From NCBI GenBank assembly GCA_034440635.1, contig JAOTON010002268.1, positions 1,178,001 through 1,242,000 of the forward strand: a stretch of DNA of 64,000 bases, written 5' to 3'. Position numbers and translations under genes: made by a program. The notes under the pieces were generated by a model, which was not told the origin of the DNA, did no database searches, and saw nothing but the letters and a program-made list of their open reading frames with translations. This stretch comes from Lepas anatifera (taxonomy: Eukaryota; Arthropoda; Thecostraca; Lepadidae). Of this stretch, positions 21,886 through 34,619 are shown piece after piece (the stretch's first letter is position 1; the number at the start of each line of letters is the position of its first letter).

Positions 21886-22668
21886 AGGGAGATACGCGAA
21901 AAAATGTATTGGCTAGATCAAAAGGTCACAAAAAGTTGTTTCAGAAGTCCTATTCTCATTTTTGCCAATTCGGCTCGCAAATGCCTTAAAATTGCTCTCA
22001 AGGTCAACATTTCTAGACGACTTTACCGGTACACCTCATATCGATATATATATGACGTACACACGGCTAAGGCTATCAATTTCTCTAAGAATTAGGTTAT
22101 ATCTATCCTAAACAGTGATGTAGAACTTTGGACTACTACAGAAAAAATTACTGTAGAAAAACAACATTCCAAAGCTCTTTTGAAACAGAAATATAGGGCT
22201 TAAAAGAAATCACAATTAATCAATCAGACGCCTAGGAATTCTCAAACCGGGGTAACGTGACCTATCTGACGCAAAAGTTTTGTCATCCTGAGGCCGAAGC
22301 AGAAAATGACTCAAGACCCGAGGTACGAAACCGCTAAAGACTTGAGTAATTACCTATGTTTTTCCGTTTCTAGGGCAAACTAATTCATTTTGTAGTTTTT
22401 AGAAGTTTTTTAAAATTAATTCAAATACAAATACAGGAGAACAGACATTTGTATTACCCAAAAACATTGCTTTTCAACTTTAAATAGTTTTCGAGAAGTA
22501 AGTGATGGGTGAAGGTTTCAGCATTTTATCGGAATTGTTAACCTAGTTCGATAATAAATGAGTGGCCTCCCAAAATTTTGCCGAAGATAAAGAATAATTG
22601 ATAGTTTCGTAATCAGGATTTTTTCAAATAGCAAGAAACCACAATAATAATTTTTCGCGTATCTCCCT
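21886..22668 (-). mobile_element. piggyBac-like MITE (copy 2, inverted)
   Basis: Flanked on both sides by TTAA (21882-21885; 22669-22672), the piggyBac-type target. Ends AGGGAGATACGCGAAAAA and its complement. It lies just upstream of the first coding exon of the DUF4806 gene. Confidence 0.88.
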
Positions 22669-22672
22669 TTAA

Positions 22673-24130
22673 GTGGAAGTGCGCTTTCCGCTTCCGAGCC
22701 GTGAGGTGAGTTATGCGCAAGGGAATTACCGATGGTCTCTTGCCTTCTCTATGGAGAGGTGCAAATGTGTCAAATTTTCGCCTGAGCCTAAAGCCAGGCC
22801 CAGCACTTTTAAGATTTACTTGGACATTAAAGCAAAAGTAGCATGTCCTTAATATGCTCTTTCTCAGGATTTATTTGCTATTGCAAGAATATCAAAAGCA
22901 TTTCTCGTCACATACGCACATGGGTGGATGTTCCCGGGGTTGGGCGGGTGGGGGTCAGGATCCCCCTGGATTTCGGGTCTCCCATAGACTTTCCTCAGGG
23001 CTTGTATTGTTGTGCCTGCGTTAGCCCATCCAGAACCCCCCGCCCCCTGGGTCGAGAGGAAATCAAGAGATCTACAGTCTTGCATACTCAGCTACAAATT
23101 ACCTACATTAATGGATGCAGCGTAAGGCTAGAATTCGTTCATGACAATCCGACTGCGTTTGCTTGTCCTCTCACGCTTGGCCAGTACACTCTTCTGAAAT
23201 TGTCGTGACAAGTTTGCATCTGATTGCGACATTGGCGGACACAAAGGGAGGAGATAAGGGGCTAAAAAAGGTCAAAGTGGATATAGTAAATGCATAGATA
23301 GAGGATGTTCCGAGGTAAAGGCGCGGAAGGCTGAAGCTCCCTAGCCCCTCCCCCAAATGGGAAAGGATGCGTCCCTCACGTCCCTCAGCGTCGAACCAGG
23401 GGGGCACAGCTACAAATTTTTCAGGTTCCATTTGGTCGCGTCAAAACTGTAAAGCGAGGTGTATTTATTCGTGCTTTACTTTATTTCAATGACTTCACAA
23501 CCATGTGTCCCACAATCGATCCGTTTACCACTACATGCCATATTTTTAAAGGTGCTGTAGTGAAGCAGATCAGGCAGCACCTGTTTTGATTATCGTATGG
23601 CTCTCGTTTTAGTCTATGTTTTAGCGAAAATTTTTACCTTCATTTTGTGCTTTTGTTTGTGCTTTTATCTACACGTCTTGCATACCCACTTTTATTATTG
23701 TAGAGTCTTTATGTCATGATGATATCTTATTTCTCCAATGTTTTAATGACACCGAGACTTAGGGCGAGCGTGTGACTTTGTTGCCTATCTCGGAATGCCA
23801 TGGGTATCATTTCATTGTAAATACCATGTCTTTGTTTTACTTTTTTTACTTGAGCTATAAGTGGGTTATACCTGCTGCTCATTTATGTGAATAAATACAA
23901 ATACAAATACAAAGGATGTCCTGGATTCAATACTGGATTGTGGCATAACTTAGCCTGGACATACAGCTTTTATGAGCTTTCTGGGGATTAATTTCAACTC
24001 CGGATTCTACTAGTTCTTTACGTGCTTCCTCTGCGCGTACTAACATTTTAAGGATATCTACACACATCATTCGTTGAATTCCGAAAGGCACATGTCAAAT
24101 ACCAGTAAAATCAGACACACCCACCCACCT
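22673..24130. other. No gene; MITE debris and AT-rich DNA
   Basis: 22920-23060 and 23225-23410 are GC-rich MITE-like fragments (ATTGGCGGACACAAAGGGAG). 23460-24130 is AT-rich with three AAATAC units near 23895. Confidence 0.45.
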
Positions 24131-26154
24131 TTAGCAGTGGAGCAGAGGAAATGCAACGTAATCGTTTGCATATGGCAGCAGCAAGTACTTCATCTCTACA
24201 TCTCTCACTTGAATGAGCGACAAGCTAGCAGATGAGCTCTTCACCAATTGTATCCCCAACTTGCTAGAGCACAGAGGGTACGTGTACAAGTTTCCGACGA
24301 AAACAAGTCGTTCCACAACTAGGTGAATGTTCTCTTCCTTATCCTCAACGATGTTCTGTATAACAAAGAGCTTGCCATGAGCTTGTATGCAGCAGTCGCC
24401 ACCTGTTGCTGACGTCGTCAGTACCCACTGACCCTTGTATTTTGTGAACTGTTGTTTGTAACTAAAGCCCGTGGGTAGAGGGCCATGAGAGTGTGGATGA
24501 ATACACACAGGCAGAAATTCTTCAGATGCCTGCAGGTAAGAACCAGAAATCTCAATCTCTTTGATCCTTCGGATGATTTGCTCAACGACATGTTGAGGTT
24601 TGCGAACAAGCTTTTTTAGCTTCTGGAGAAAGTTTTCAAAAGGAAAGGCTGAGATTTTTCGAGGCACCCATAGTTTCTCGCATCATCTGCAAGATGTATC
24701 AAAGAGTGAACATTATACGATATTCTGTTGGATCCATACAGCGATTTGAACCTTTGCACAAATGAATGGAGCAACTGTTCAGAATAGGAAATTGTTTCAG
24801 CAACAGGTAGCTTGTATAGAAGTAGCGATACCGCTACATGCAACACAAGGAAGTGTTGATAGAACTGCTTTGGGAGTTGGTTCTGCAATACCACTGGACC
24901 TGTGTACAGAAGAAACTGGCGAAGTTCAGTTGCCTTCCATAGCTTGTGCTCAGTCAGTGTCCTTGGCCTTCTGCTGAACTCTGAACAAACAAACGATCTC
25001 AGCTGTAAAAGTCGCTGAGAGACGTCTGACTTGACACTTGTGGACAGCCTATATTTTTCACGCGGCCCATCCATCCACAAGTTTATCAGTTTCCTTGTGA
25101 CACCCAGACACACGAGGTGCATGTAGTCCAGAGGAAAGGCCGACACGATATCAATATCTAGATCCAGTAATGGTGATTCACCTAGGTGGTGGACCTCATC
25201 CTGCCTTCTTCGGAAAGTCTCGTCAGTTCTTGGCTGTGCTCCGGTTTCAGCAAAAGCCATGCGTCCCGAGTCGTAAATGCCATGCTGTTCGCACCTTTCA
25301 CAACCGGCATGTCCTGTGTGACCTTTAATGCATTTAAGGAACGCTCTTGCAGGAGCATCACAGATGATTGCATTCAGTTTCACTACAAAGCTCATTCCAA
25401 ATGCCTGAACTCCAGATGTTTCCAGGCTTTTTATTTCATTCACAAGGTCCTGCAAGAATTCCCCAACAGGCTCCGGTTTCTTTACTCCACAGAAGACACC
25501 TGCCGTGAACACCTCATCTGATTTCCATTCCTGGACACTGAATAAGATGGGCCAAAGTGCCTGGCGACTACTTTTGAAAAGAGGAAGTCCATCGATGTTC
25601 ACTTGGAGTGTTAATGTCCTGGATCTTCGTGTCTTCATTTTCTCTGCCATGAGTTTTAAAGTTGGCTTGATACCAAAATAATAGTATCTTCCACCTGCTT
25701 TCGAGGTCACGAGACCTGCAGTGTTTGTACCTAGGAGCGTTCTTGCATCTTTTGGTAGTTCAGGAACAGACATCTCATTCAGTAGTTGTAGAATACTGTT
25801 GACTGTACCGTGCGTCAAGTTATGCTTTACAGCTAGTGTCTTCAGCTTTTCGGCCGCACTGATGGACTGACTCTCCGTCGTGTCGCATTCAGAAGTCATC
25901 ATGTCCAGTCTTAGCTCTGAGGGTGCTTCATTCGAATCAAGCGCACGATCTCTCGCAGCAGGTTGTTGCGTGGGACCTTCGAGAATTGAAAAGATGCGGT
26001 TTGCAGCTCCTTCTGACGAACCCTCCTCATAAAACGTTGACATAGTCTGAACTTCATCGTTGGCCTCACTGTTTATTGAATTCATATGCTCATTCACCCG
26101 TTTTTGAATTCTCCTACGCTTTGCGCGGGAGCTGTTCCCAGGAGGAAGATCCAT
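24131..26154 (-). pseudogene. CACTA/EnSpm-type transposase with one frameshift
   Basis: The protein is encoded from ATG 26154 to a frameshift at about 24660, and continues in the next frame to a stop at 24131. The total is about 685 residues, which I judge near full length for animal CACTA transposases. Recognisable blocks are VNIDGLPLFKSSRQALWPIL; CDAPARAFLK with HTGHAGCERCEQHG (a zinc-binding-like cluster); PLDYMHLVCLGVTRKLI; FLLYTGPVVL; and YNVHSLIHLADD. After the shift come FPFENFLQKLKKLV and a C-terminal block ending KYLLLPYANDYVAFPLLH. The shift lies in an A-rich run followed by TCTCAG and looks like loss of one base. There are no introns and no other stops, so inactivation is recent. 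I did not find its terminal inverted repeats. Confidence 0.85.
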
Positions 26155-27456
26155 GTTTCTGAAAGTGGATACAGACAGCAGGTGTCAGCCAGCTCAAAAG
26201 CTACCAATTATCAGAGGCTATCGGAACCTGAAATTTAGACCCAGAGTGAAATTTGGGATGGGATAAGCAATTTATCCAGTGGCTCTTCGTGACTACATAT
26301 GGGGTGAAAACAGCGGAAGAGGGTCTCATTATATGCAAAAATCTATTTTGAGGTGAGTTGTTTTTCGACTTCCCTATTTCAGCGCCGGTCTTAAGACCAA
26401 AGTGATGTTTCTACGGGAAACAGTGGAATTATGGCACACTTTGAACCGTGCATTTAGATTTGGTATTGTCGGCAAACTTGCAAAGCTAAAATAAGAGCAG
26501 CAGCAAAACTACGCAAACTCCGCAACAGTGACAAATCAGTGTACATACGTAGGAATTGAATGTTGAATAAATATAATAATTTAGAGCCTGGGGACTGAAA
26601 GTCTGGGGAGCGTAGTAAGCAACGCACAGGAACCTGTACTGCACGGAGATAGAGCAGGATTTTGACTACGCTGGATCTTTCTTTGGTATGATAATTCCAA
26701 TACCTGTGAACCTATTACGCCTATAGACATAATTTTACCTATATGCAGGGTAGTTGCCCCGGAATTTTTACTACGAGGAGGAATGACCTCAGGCAGGTGA
26801 TAATCAGGGATGGGAGGCGAATTTTAAGCATTTGGTCGTCTATGAAAATACTGCCGAAGGTTCACTTCACAAACACATTTATGTAGGTCCAATTTTCAAA
26901 TCCTATGTTGACATTAACATTTTTATCCATTTTGTTATGTGAGACAGTAGTTTATTGGGGGGAAGCTGTGATCAGGGTTATCAGGGTCCCATTAAAAGAT
27001 ATGTTCCCAATAATACTTATTTTCCTAATAATTGCTACATTCAATCATGGGAAAATGAAGCATGATTGGAAACGCTCCTTAAAGAAATCGAAACTTCTTC
27101 AAAAAGCGAAATGCATGTCATTGGGGGGATAATAGTAATGATTCCAATACTAAGAACAATGACCCATAATTGGAAATGATCCTTCCGAAAACGAAATCAC
27201 GCTCCATAAATGAAACCACATTTTACTTCTTTCATTCTGTAATAGTTTGGTGCTTGAACCTTGTCTTCCGCAAAAAGTAAGAGACAGGTAAAGGACATTC
27301 AGCATATTGTAAATAGTATACAGGAATACAATCATAATTTCCAGCTGCGTGTGACAGAGGAGGCATGCGTCACATTGAGTTTGTGACAGGCTGCATACTT
27401 TCTGCACCTCTGCTTGAGGGTATCCTAAAGTGTCCTTCCCATCTTCCTCCTGGAGG
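26155..27456. other. Upstream of the CACTA transposase, no gene recognised
   Basis: This should hold the 5' part of that transposon, but I could not identify its terminal repeat. Confidence 0.4.
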
Positions 27457-29371
27457 TAGGGGAGAGTGGGGGAGAATTGGGACGCTTTTTTATTTCAACT
27501 TTGGGAGGTCATAGCTCCAAAGCTAAGACTTTCAGCAAAAACTATCGATGTCACTTGAGCTCCAAAACAATTCTTGGCATAGTTAACCCGCGCCCCACCG
27601 GGGGTCCGGCGCCACCTTGGCCCCCTCTAACTCCGAAAATATGGGAGGGGTTAGCGCAAATCTGCAAAGTGCAATGGAAAGCTTGCGTGAGTTCAGTAGG
27701 AAATTACTTGGCATGTTTAAGCGCTCAGGTCAATTGTTTGACCTCCAGAGGTCAAGTTAGGTCACGATAGGCTATTTTCACTCAAATATGCAGTGCTTAG
27801 GAAAACTGGGCATAACTCTTATGCCATTAGTACTATTGAGATCTGGTAAAGTACATTTGGTAGGAAATTGGCAGAATTTTTTTCGCCATGTGGAACGTAA
27901 TGACCTCCCGCCAGTGGTTTGACCTCCAGAGGTCACCTTGTGACCTAATATGACCTGAGGTCACGAAAAGTCAGAAGGTGACCTTGCCGTATATCAAACG
28001 AAAACCAGTGACGAGACATAAACAATGGTGTTTAATTCAGCGCTGTAGCTTATATAGGTCAAAAGTTATTGCCAAAATACTGTTTTTGACCCGGTGACCT
28101 TGGATGACCTCGGAGAGGTTAAAGGGCAAATATTGCCCCTGGAATCGGTAAAAGGGTGTCCAAGAACGCTTTTGTGACCAAGTCGAGCATTTTAAATCGT
28201 TTTGTGACTTTTAAATCATAAGACAGCTTTTCCCATGTTTTTTCAATTGGAGAGGGCACCACGTGATCTGACCTCAAGTCACAAAATCGGAAAATCCCGG
28301 ATATACACCTTATAGGCAATGGAGGGGTCATAAAAAGTAGGAAGTTTCAAATCGATCGACTTCGAAATGTAGCTCTTACAGAGCTCTAAAGTTAAAGTGA
28401 AGTGACCGTGGTTGACCTCGCCTGGTGACCTGACCTTGGGTGACCCGGTGTACAAAATTTCAGGGATGGTGGGAAAATGATGCAGTGAGAGTTAGAGCAC
28501 TCAACCGCGGTGCTACGCCTCGTCTTTTTTCTGTTATCCCGGAAAACCCTTAGTGGCGGCATCGATGGCCCCGGTGGGGTTAAGGAAGAGCGAACTTGAA
28601 GCGTCCAATACTAGGATTGCCATGAAACAATTTTCAAACGATGATTTGCGGGAGAGTTGGGGCAGGTGCAGGAGAATTGGGACAGATAAATCTGAACGTT
28701 TTTTTAACCTTGACAAGACGCCGTGCCTCTGGAAAATGAATGCAGATGATTAAAAATCGTGTAAAAAACAGAGTATAGGAACCCTGTTTATATTTGACAC
28801 GGCTTGTTTCCCAAACTCTGGAAACAACGGATGCTCCGTCTTCTGTGCCATTTTAGGTAAACATTCTACACCGTGCAGCACTCGCGAGTGACCTGACAAC
28901 CACGTTCCCTCTTCGCTGCCGTCACGTATCGTTACCCCTTGTTTCGTATCTTTGTGTATCGTTATACGTTATCCCTACGTTCTACGCATAATTGAGACGG
29001 TTGTCCCAATCCTCCTGCATTGGTGACACGAAATAAAACGTGGGCTAGGCGATACACAAAACAAGAAAAGCACGCTTGATAGCCATCACTCGTAATATGA
29101 CTTACTCAGCTTTCAAAATGAGTGATATTTAGTTACAGGGAAGCTCCTTTCAAAACTTCAGAATAGTTAGGATCATTTTAAATAATCAGTTTTGGGCAGC
29201 AAACCTACCTAGCTTTCGGCTTGAGCAGAAAAGGAGTTTTGAACGCGTGCGACCTTGCCTTGTGCGAAAAGCAAAACTATGTTTTAATCAAAATACTTCA
29301 GGCATCCTCCAGTTTGCTCTAATATGCGTATCCCTTTTCTCCTGCGTCCCAGTTCTCCCCGCTCTCTCCTA
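27457..29371. mobile_element. TAGGGGAGA element T3 (1.9 kb, GGAGAATTGGGAC type)
   Basis: The left end TAGGGGAGAGTGGGGGAGAA matches the inverted right end TAGGAGAGAGCGGGGAGAAC with few mismatches, both bounded by TA. The internal word GGAGAATTGGGAC recurs at 28672 and, inverted, near 29008. The centre (27700-28460) is unusual, being dense in TGACCT/AGGTCA half-sites. No long open frame is present. Confidence 0.78.
27700..28460. repeat. TGACCT/AGGTCA-dense region within T3
   Basis: Many copies of TGACCT(C/T) and its complement, often spaced as TGACCTCCAGAGGTCA palindromes (27740 and 27930 areas). The half-site is that of nuclear receptors, but simple transposon-internal repetition is an equally good explanation. 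Confidence 0.6.
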
Positions 29372-29514
29372 CCTAACTGCAGAACCGTACGGGGTCAAAA
29401 TTCGTTACTTTTCTGAGATTTGTGCAAATGGATGAGAAACTCGATTGATGAAGATTTTCAGAAATCGTTGGATAATTGTTGTGAATGATAGAATTTCAAA
29501 ATCACGCAAGCACG

Positions 29515-30278
<764 letters not shown>

Positions 30279-30515
30279 TTAGGGGCGTCGCCACTGGGGG
30301 GGCCAGGGGGGCGGGCCCCACTTTTTGGCCCAAAATTTCCCGATCTCGGTCAAAATGGAAGAAAACCGGATATTCTTATAACCAGCCGCTGCAGAAGGCA
30401 ACGAGGAGCCCAATTTCGAGCAGTATTTGGTCCTAACGTGGAAAGTATTTTATCAGCGTCAGTTTGAAGTTTGGCTGGCCCTCCACTTTTTTGCCGGTGG
30501 CGACGCTTATGCCAC
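30279..30515. mobile_element. MITE with GGCGTCGCCAC ends
   Basis: The left GGGGCGTCGCCACTGG and right CCGGTGGCGACGCTTATGCC are inverted repeats. It abuts a GGATCCACCAG-type MITE end on the left. Low coding potential. Confidence 0.5.
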
Positions 30516-30568
30516 TAGTGGTTCCATGTGCATACATTCGCTGTAAGAAACACATGTACATATCGTGG

Positions 30569-30622
30569 CTGGACACTGCACATGCGCAGTGTCCAGCGCA
30601 ACGAACTTGCAAGTTCGTTGCG
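30569..30622. repeat. Two abutting perfect palindromes
   Basis: 30569-30596 is a hairpin (11-bp stem CTGGACACTGC, 6-nt loop). It is immediately followed at 30597-30622 by a loop-free 26-bp palindrome (half-site CGCAACGAACTTG). No other copy is seen in the window. Confidence 0.88.
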
Positions 30623-31528
30623 TTTATGGCATGGAATAGTAATGAGACATCTAAAAAATGTAATGCAACGTTCAGTTACCCTCTTGAAATAAGCGTCTAC
30701 TCGATTAGTGTCAATAAGGGCGTTTTACTTGTTTGGTATTTTTTCATAATGATCTCCCTCCATAAAGTGTGCAATAACAGGGGCACAACGAGCTTTATCT
30801 ATCACAGAGACATGTTAAGAAAGTTTAAGCAGAAATACAGCGGAGAGTAAAATTGGACTTACCTTTTCCAGGTCACCACTTATTGTTGATGTCCTCCAAA
30901 CCAGTTGTTGTCCGGGAAGGGTACACTTTTTGGCACGATACTAAACTGTTAAGAGTGCAGCTAAATCAGCAGATCTGTTCAGCGAATATAAGACCGTTCG
31001 GCTCTGGCAGTGGCAAACTTCGAATGTCTCCCAAAGATGAAATGATAAGGCCCATCTGCGAAACGCTTCAAAATGGCTGGCTCAACTCCTGTGCTGTTAC
31101 TGTAAGTGATAAGGTGATTGGTCAGTTACGCATGTGGCTTGTCTCGGAGATCGTGATTGGCCACTGAGTATTTGAGGGATGGCTCTGCGCGCCAACGCAC
31201 AGCGCCAGAGGGGTGAGCGGCTGGAATGTGCGGCAGGGGAGATGAGGGATGTTTTCCGAGACGCCCTAACCCGACTTGTTTTACCATGACTGGATACCTC
31301 GAGCGTCGGAGAGGGTCATGGATGGAATAGCGCAAACATCGTAACACGAGTTATCTAGTTTGCGTACCTAGTCTCGGCCAGGTAAAACAATTTGCGAGCA
31401 CGTCACGAGAAAAGGATGAACATATTTCTTTCCAAGTTCCAATGCATAACTATGAATCCAAATAAACGGAAATTTACGACACATATTCGGGCTGCACCAA
31501 GTACAATATAGTATTTACACTAGCACTG
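30623..31528. other. No gene recognised
   Basis: Two medium frames (30464-30850, 30853-31167) have no recognisable domain or splice context. Confidence 0.4.
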
Positions 31529-31536
31529 GACAGGAG

Positions 31537-31700
31537 AAGTGGCGGACCCAGGGCTTTATTGTGCTGAGGGGATGGGATTGAGGGGATCGAATCTTCCCCA
31601 CCATTGCCTCGGATTAGCCTGCAGTTATGCATTTACTATAGACACTCGAAAATTTCGGAGGGATGTTCTTGAGCCCCTAGCCCCCTTGTATCCACCACTA
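31537..31700 (+). mobile_element. Small hAT-like MITE (164 bp)
   Basis: Perfect 8-bp duplications GACAGGAG (31529-31536; 31701-31708). It begins AAGTGGCGGACCCAGGGC and ends TTGTATCCACCACTA. Confidence 0.85.
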
Positions 31701-32097
31701 GACAGGAGCATGACACCCTGAAGAGAGAAGGGAAGGGGTGATGGGGTGCTCGTGAAATATACCTGGATGTATTATAGCCAACTTTTAATTGCCTCGTTCA
31801 TATCTTCAAGGCCAAACAAGAGAAACCTATCACAACTTATTGAAACATATTGATAAATCCCAAGATCATGCGGAAAATTCACAAATAATTGGGAGTAAAC
31901 TAAGGTCATGGATGGAATATTCCATACAATGTTCTCCAAACTCTCGGGGTCATGTCTTGTCATAAAGGCCATTTACCTATGATGTGGAATCAGTGAGATT
32001 CGACTAGGGGGCCACTAAGCCCAAAATGTTATTGGTTATAAACTGCTACCGGCAATTCTATGCATTGTTACAGAGCGGGCGTGCAGCGCCCACGAGG

Positions 32098-32165
32098 TCT
32101 CTCTCTCTCTCTCTCCTCTCCTCTCCTCTCCTCTCCTCTCCTCTCCTCTCCTCTCCTCTCCTCTC

Positions 32166-32216
<51 letters not shown>
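32098..32216. repeat. (CTCTC)n within (CT)n
   Basis: A pentamer CTCTC array (about 13 units) embedded between two CT dinucleotide tracts, so the pentamer arose inside a dinucleotide repeat. Confidence 0.95.
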
Positions 32217-32218
<2 letters not shown>

Positions 32219-32582
32219 ATATGAATTAACTTTCACATATGAGCGACACGGCCCGGCCCGGTCCGGCCCGACCGTCACGCTAACGAGTAGCTTATATCTC
32301 TGAAAGTGAGCAACATGACTTGGCGGCGTCTTCACCATGTTATAGCATTAACAGTTCAATTACTGACAACACATCAGGACTGGGTGGGGTACTGGCGAAG
32401 CTCGTGGTACGTGCAAAAGCAGGGGCATATCAAATAATCAAATTTCCGCCACTTATTTCGTCATAACTCGGTTTTTGCTGATCTGAATAGGCCCAGTGTG
32501 CAGAGAATAGCAATCTTGTCGGCTAAAAGGTAGAGGCCAACTTCATTATAAGTCGCTCGCGCACAGGTGCAAGAGAAAGGGG

Positions 32583-34619
32583 TAGGGGAGAGTGCCCATA
32601 ATGCGCCCCCTTAAGCTAGAATGACTGCCCCAGCAAAGGTAGATGATATTGCCTGAAAAACGCTTGTGGAATCCGATAATATTGGAAATTTTCTAGATTC
32701 TGTGAGCTTCGTATACTTGAACATGCATTTTTTCTCGCGGTGTAAGCGTTTTAGCAAAACATTGCAATTGGCGCATTTAGGCACGCATTGCCAAAATGCG
32801 CCACTCCCGGGCGCATTTAGGTTGCGATGTTTGTATGATGGAAATGCGTATAGTTTTCTCCGTACCTATAATGAAACCGTTGGTCCCGGTATTTTACCCT
32901 TAGTTTTGTTCAATTGTCTGGTTGGTGATTGTGTGAAACTGTATTGGGAAAATGGCGTCTGTAAAGTCCAGGTTGGGAGAACGCGGTTTATGTAAAAATA
33001 CACCTTTATGAGAAAGGTCATTTCTTTATTGACATCACCTGTTTCCCCGGATACCCAGCGCTGATTCTATGGGCCGAAACCCGCTAGATCAACCTTCTCG
33101 ACTGCAAATTTTACTCATCAATGACAGAAATCACAACCGTACGCCCCAGAACCAGAACCAGTTGAGCAGAGCTCGTGACACCAGAGGCTGCAGCTGGCAC
33201 ACTGCAGCCGCACTTCATTTCTTCCCACTACTCCTTCATAACAATAAATGCACTTGTCACCACCTGAAATCAAACTGTTTGCCTTTTCCTGCCAATTTTT
33301 CCAAACCCCAAGACGGGGTCCAAATCGTGGCCATTTTCGAAACTTGAAGGAACAGGACCTAGTATGAGCCATCATGGATGGAAAGCTCGTGGGATCGCGG
33401 GGCAGCTGCCGTGTCTTTTATGGCGCCGTTTTGAAAATAGTAATTATTTCATTCCAAAGAAATTGAACCATTCATCAGCAGGTAAATATACAGCAGACTG
33501 TGGAATTGAGAAAGAACAAGGGATAGTAAGTTATCGCACCAGTAGATCGCTGAAACTCCGGTACCAGCGAGTTGGGGCTAAACACCTTGGAAGAAATCCG
33601 ATATAAGTTTTTATAGTTCAAACGCACTATCACTGGTGACGGGAAAAGTAGCCACCCATCAAACCCATACATCATTGGCGGATCGGGTGAAGGGGGCCAC
33701 GTGTGCCCTACCCGATCGACCCTGGCGTCACCTCAGAGGGTCGATGATGCGATCCAAGAGTATCGCTTCCCAGCCCCCTTCCCCAGGATGTGAGGACCAA
33801 CGTCCATGCAACAGGATTTCGCGTCCACCTGATAAGTTTGCCGCCTAAAAATGGCAGCCCCTAACCATGTGCCCACTCCCCCATGAGACAAGCTGAATCA
33901 GGCTATGCGACTAAGTAGAATTATAGAACTCAAACAATAGGCTGTTGCGCGTCTGTCCATTCATAACGTAAAATTTTGCACATTTCCCGAATCAAATGTG
34001 ATTTTACGTCCTTACCTTCTAGGATCTAAAAGATGATAATTTTTCCTTGCCCTGATCATCACCCGGTCCACACCTATCCCACACCTTAAAAATATAGACC
34101 GCGCCGGGTCCCTTGAACTTTCAGACAAAAAGGAAGTGTTAAATGACTGCATAATTAAACAATTTGAGCTACCCTGTCAGGTTGCGGTCAACTTTCAGTG
34201 GTTAGCCTGGCCCAAATGCGCCATGGCGCATTTGGTACGGGCGCATTTAGGAAATGGCAGCCTTCTTTTTGGCAGGCGATAATGGTGCACTGCGGGTGTC
34301 AGCACTTGTGTTCAACTTCAAAAATTAAAGAGCATTTACTGTTTATAATATTGGAAATAACTTCAAGCATCCTGGAGACGTGTCAATGTAGTTATTTACC
34401 GACAAAGAGCGCCGTAAATAGGCCAAATACACCCTAATTTATAAAATGCAGTCCATCACGGTGAATACTGCAACCCTTGGCACAGTTCCACTGGAAAAGA
34501 CCTAGATAGTGCTAATTCCGGAAGATGTGAAAAAAAATCCTAGCGATAGTGCTTATAGATTGAAAGATATTTGAGTTGACGCATTTAGGAACAGGGCGCA
34601 TTATGGGCACTCTCCCCTA
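32583..34619. mobile_element. TAGGGGAGA element T4 (2.0 kb, AATGCGCCC type)
   Basis: The termini form a perfect inverted repeat of about 26 bp (TAGGGGAGAGTGCCCATAAT, then GCGCCC), bounded by TA. The internal word GCGCATTTAGG/AAATGCGCC recurs at 32772-32821 and 34206-34252. It contains a short minus-strand PHD-like reading frame (33118-33375), possibly the tail of a former transposase. Confidence 0.8.
33118..33375 (-). pseudogene. PHD-like zinc finger fragment, possibly a pogo-like transposase tail
   Basis: An 85-residue frame ending C-Y-C...VRLQCASC..WCHELC......CDFCH, i.e. C-x2-C, C-x2-C, H-x2-C and C-x2-C spacing, a PHD-type zinc finger. Several invertebrate pogo/jerky-type transposases end in such a finger (C..C, W.HE.C, CDFC). 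The location inside TA-flanked element T4 fits a relic last exon. A host-gene fragment remains possible. Confidence 0.5.

Noticed and set aside
22843..23208. Plus-strand 121-codon frame
   Set aside because: It overlaps GC-rich MITE debris with no motif and no splice context.
28553..28753. Frame with NLDKTPC as a DDE-type motif in T3
   Set aside because: Too short and without any second conserved block to claim a transposase.
30464..30850. Plus-strand 128-codon frame
   Set aside because: It starts within a MITE and runs through the double palindrome, with no recognised domain.
32026..32338. Leu-Ser and Arg-Glu frames
   Set aside because: Translations of the CT/CTCTC repeat.
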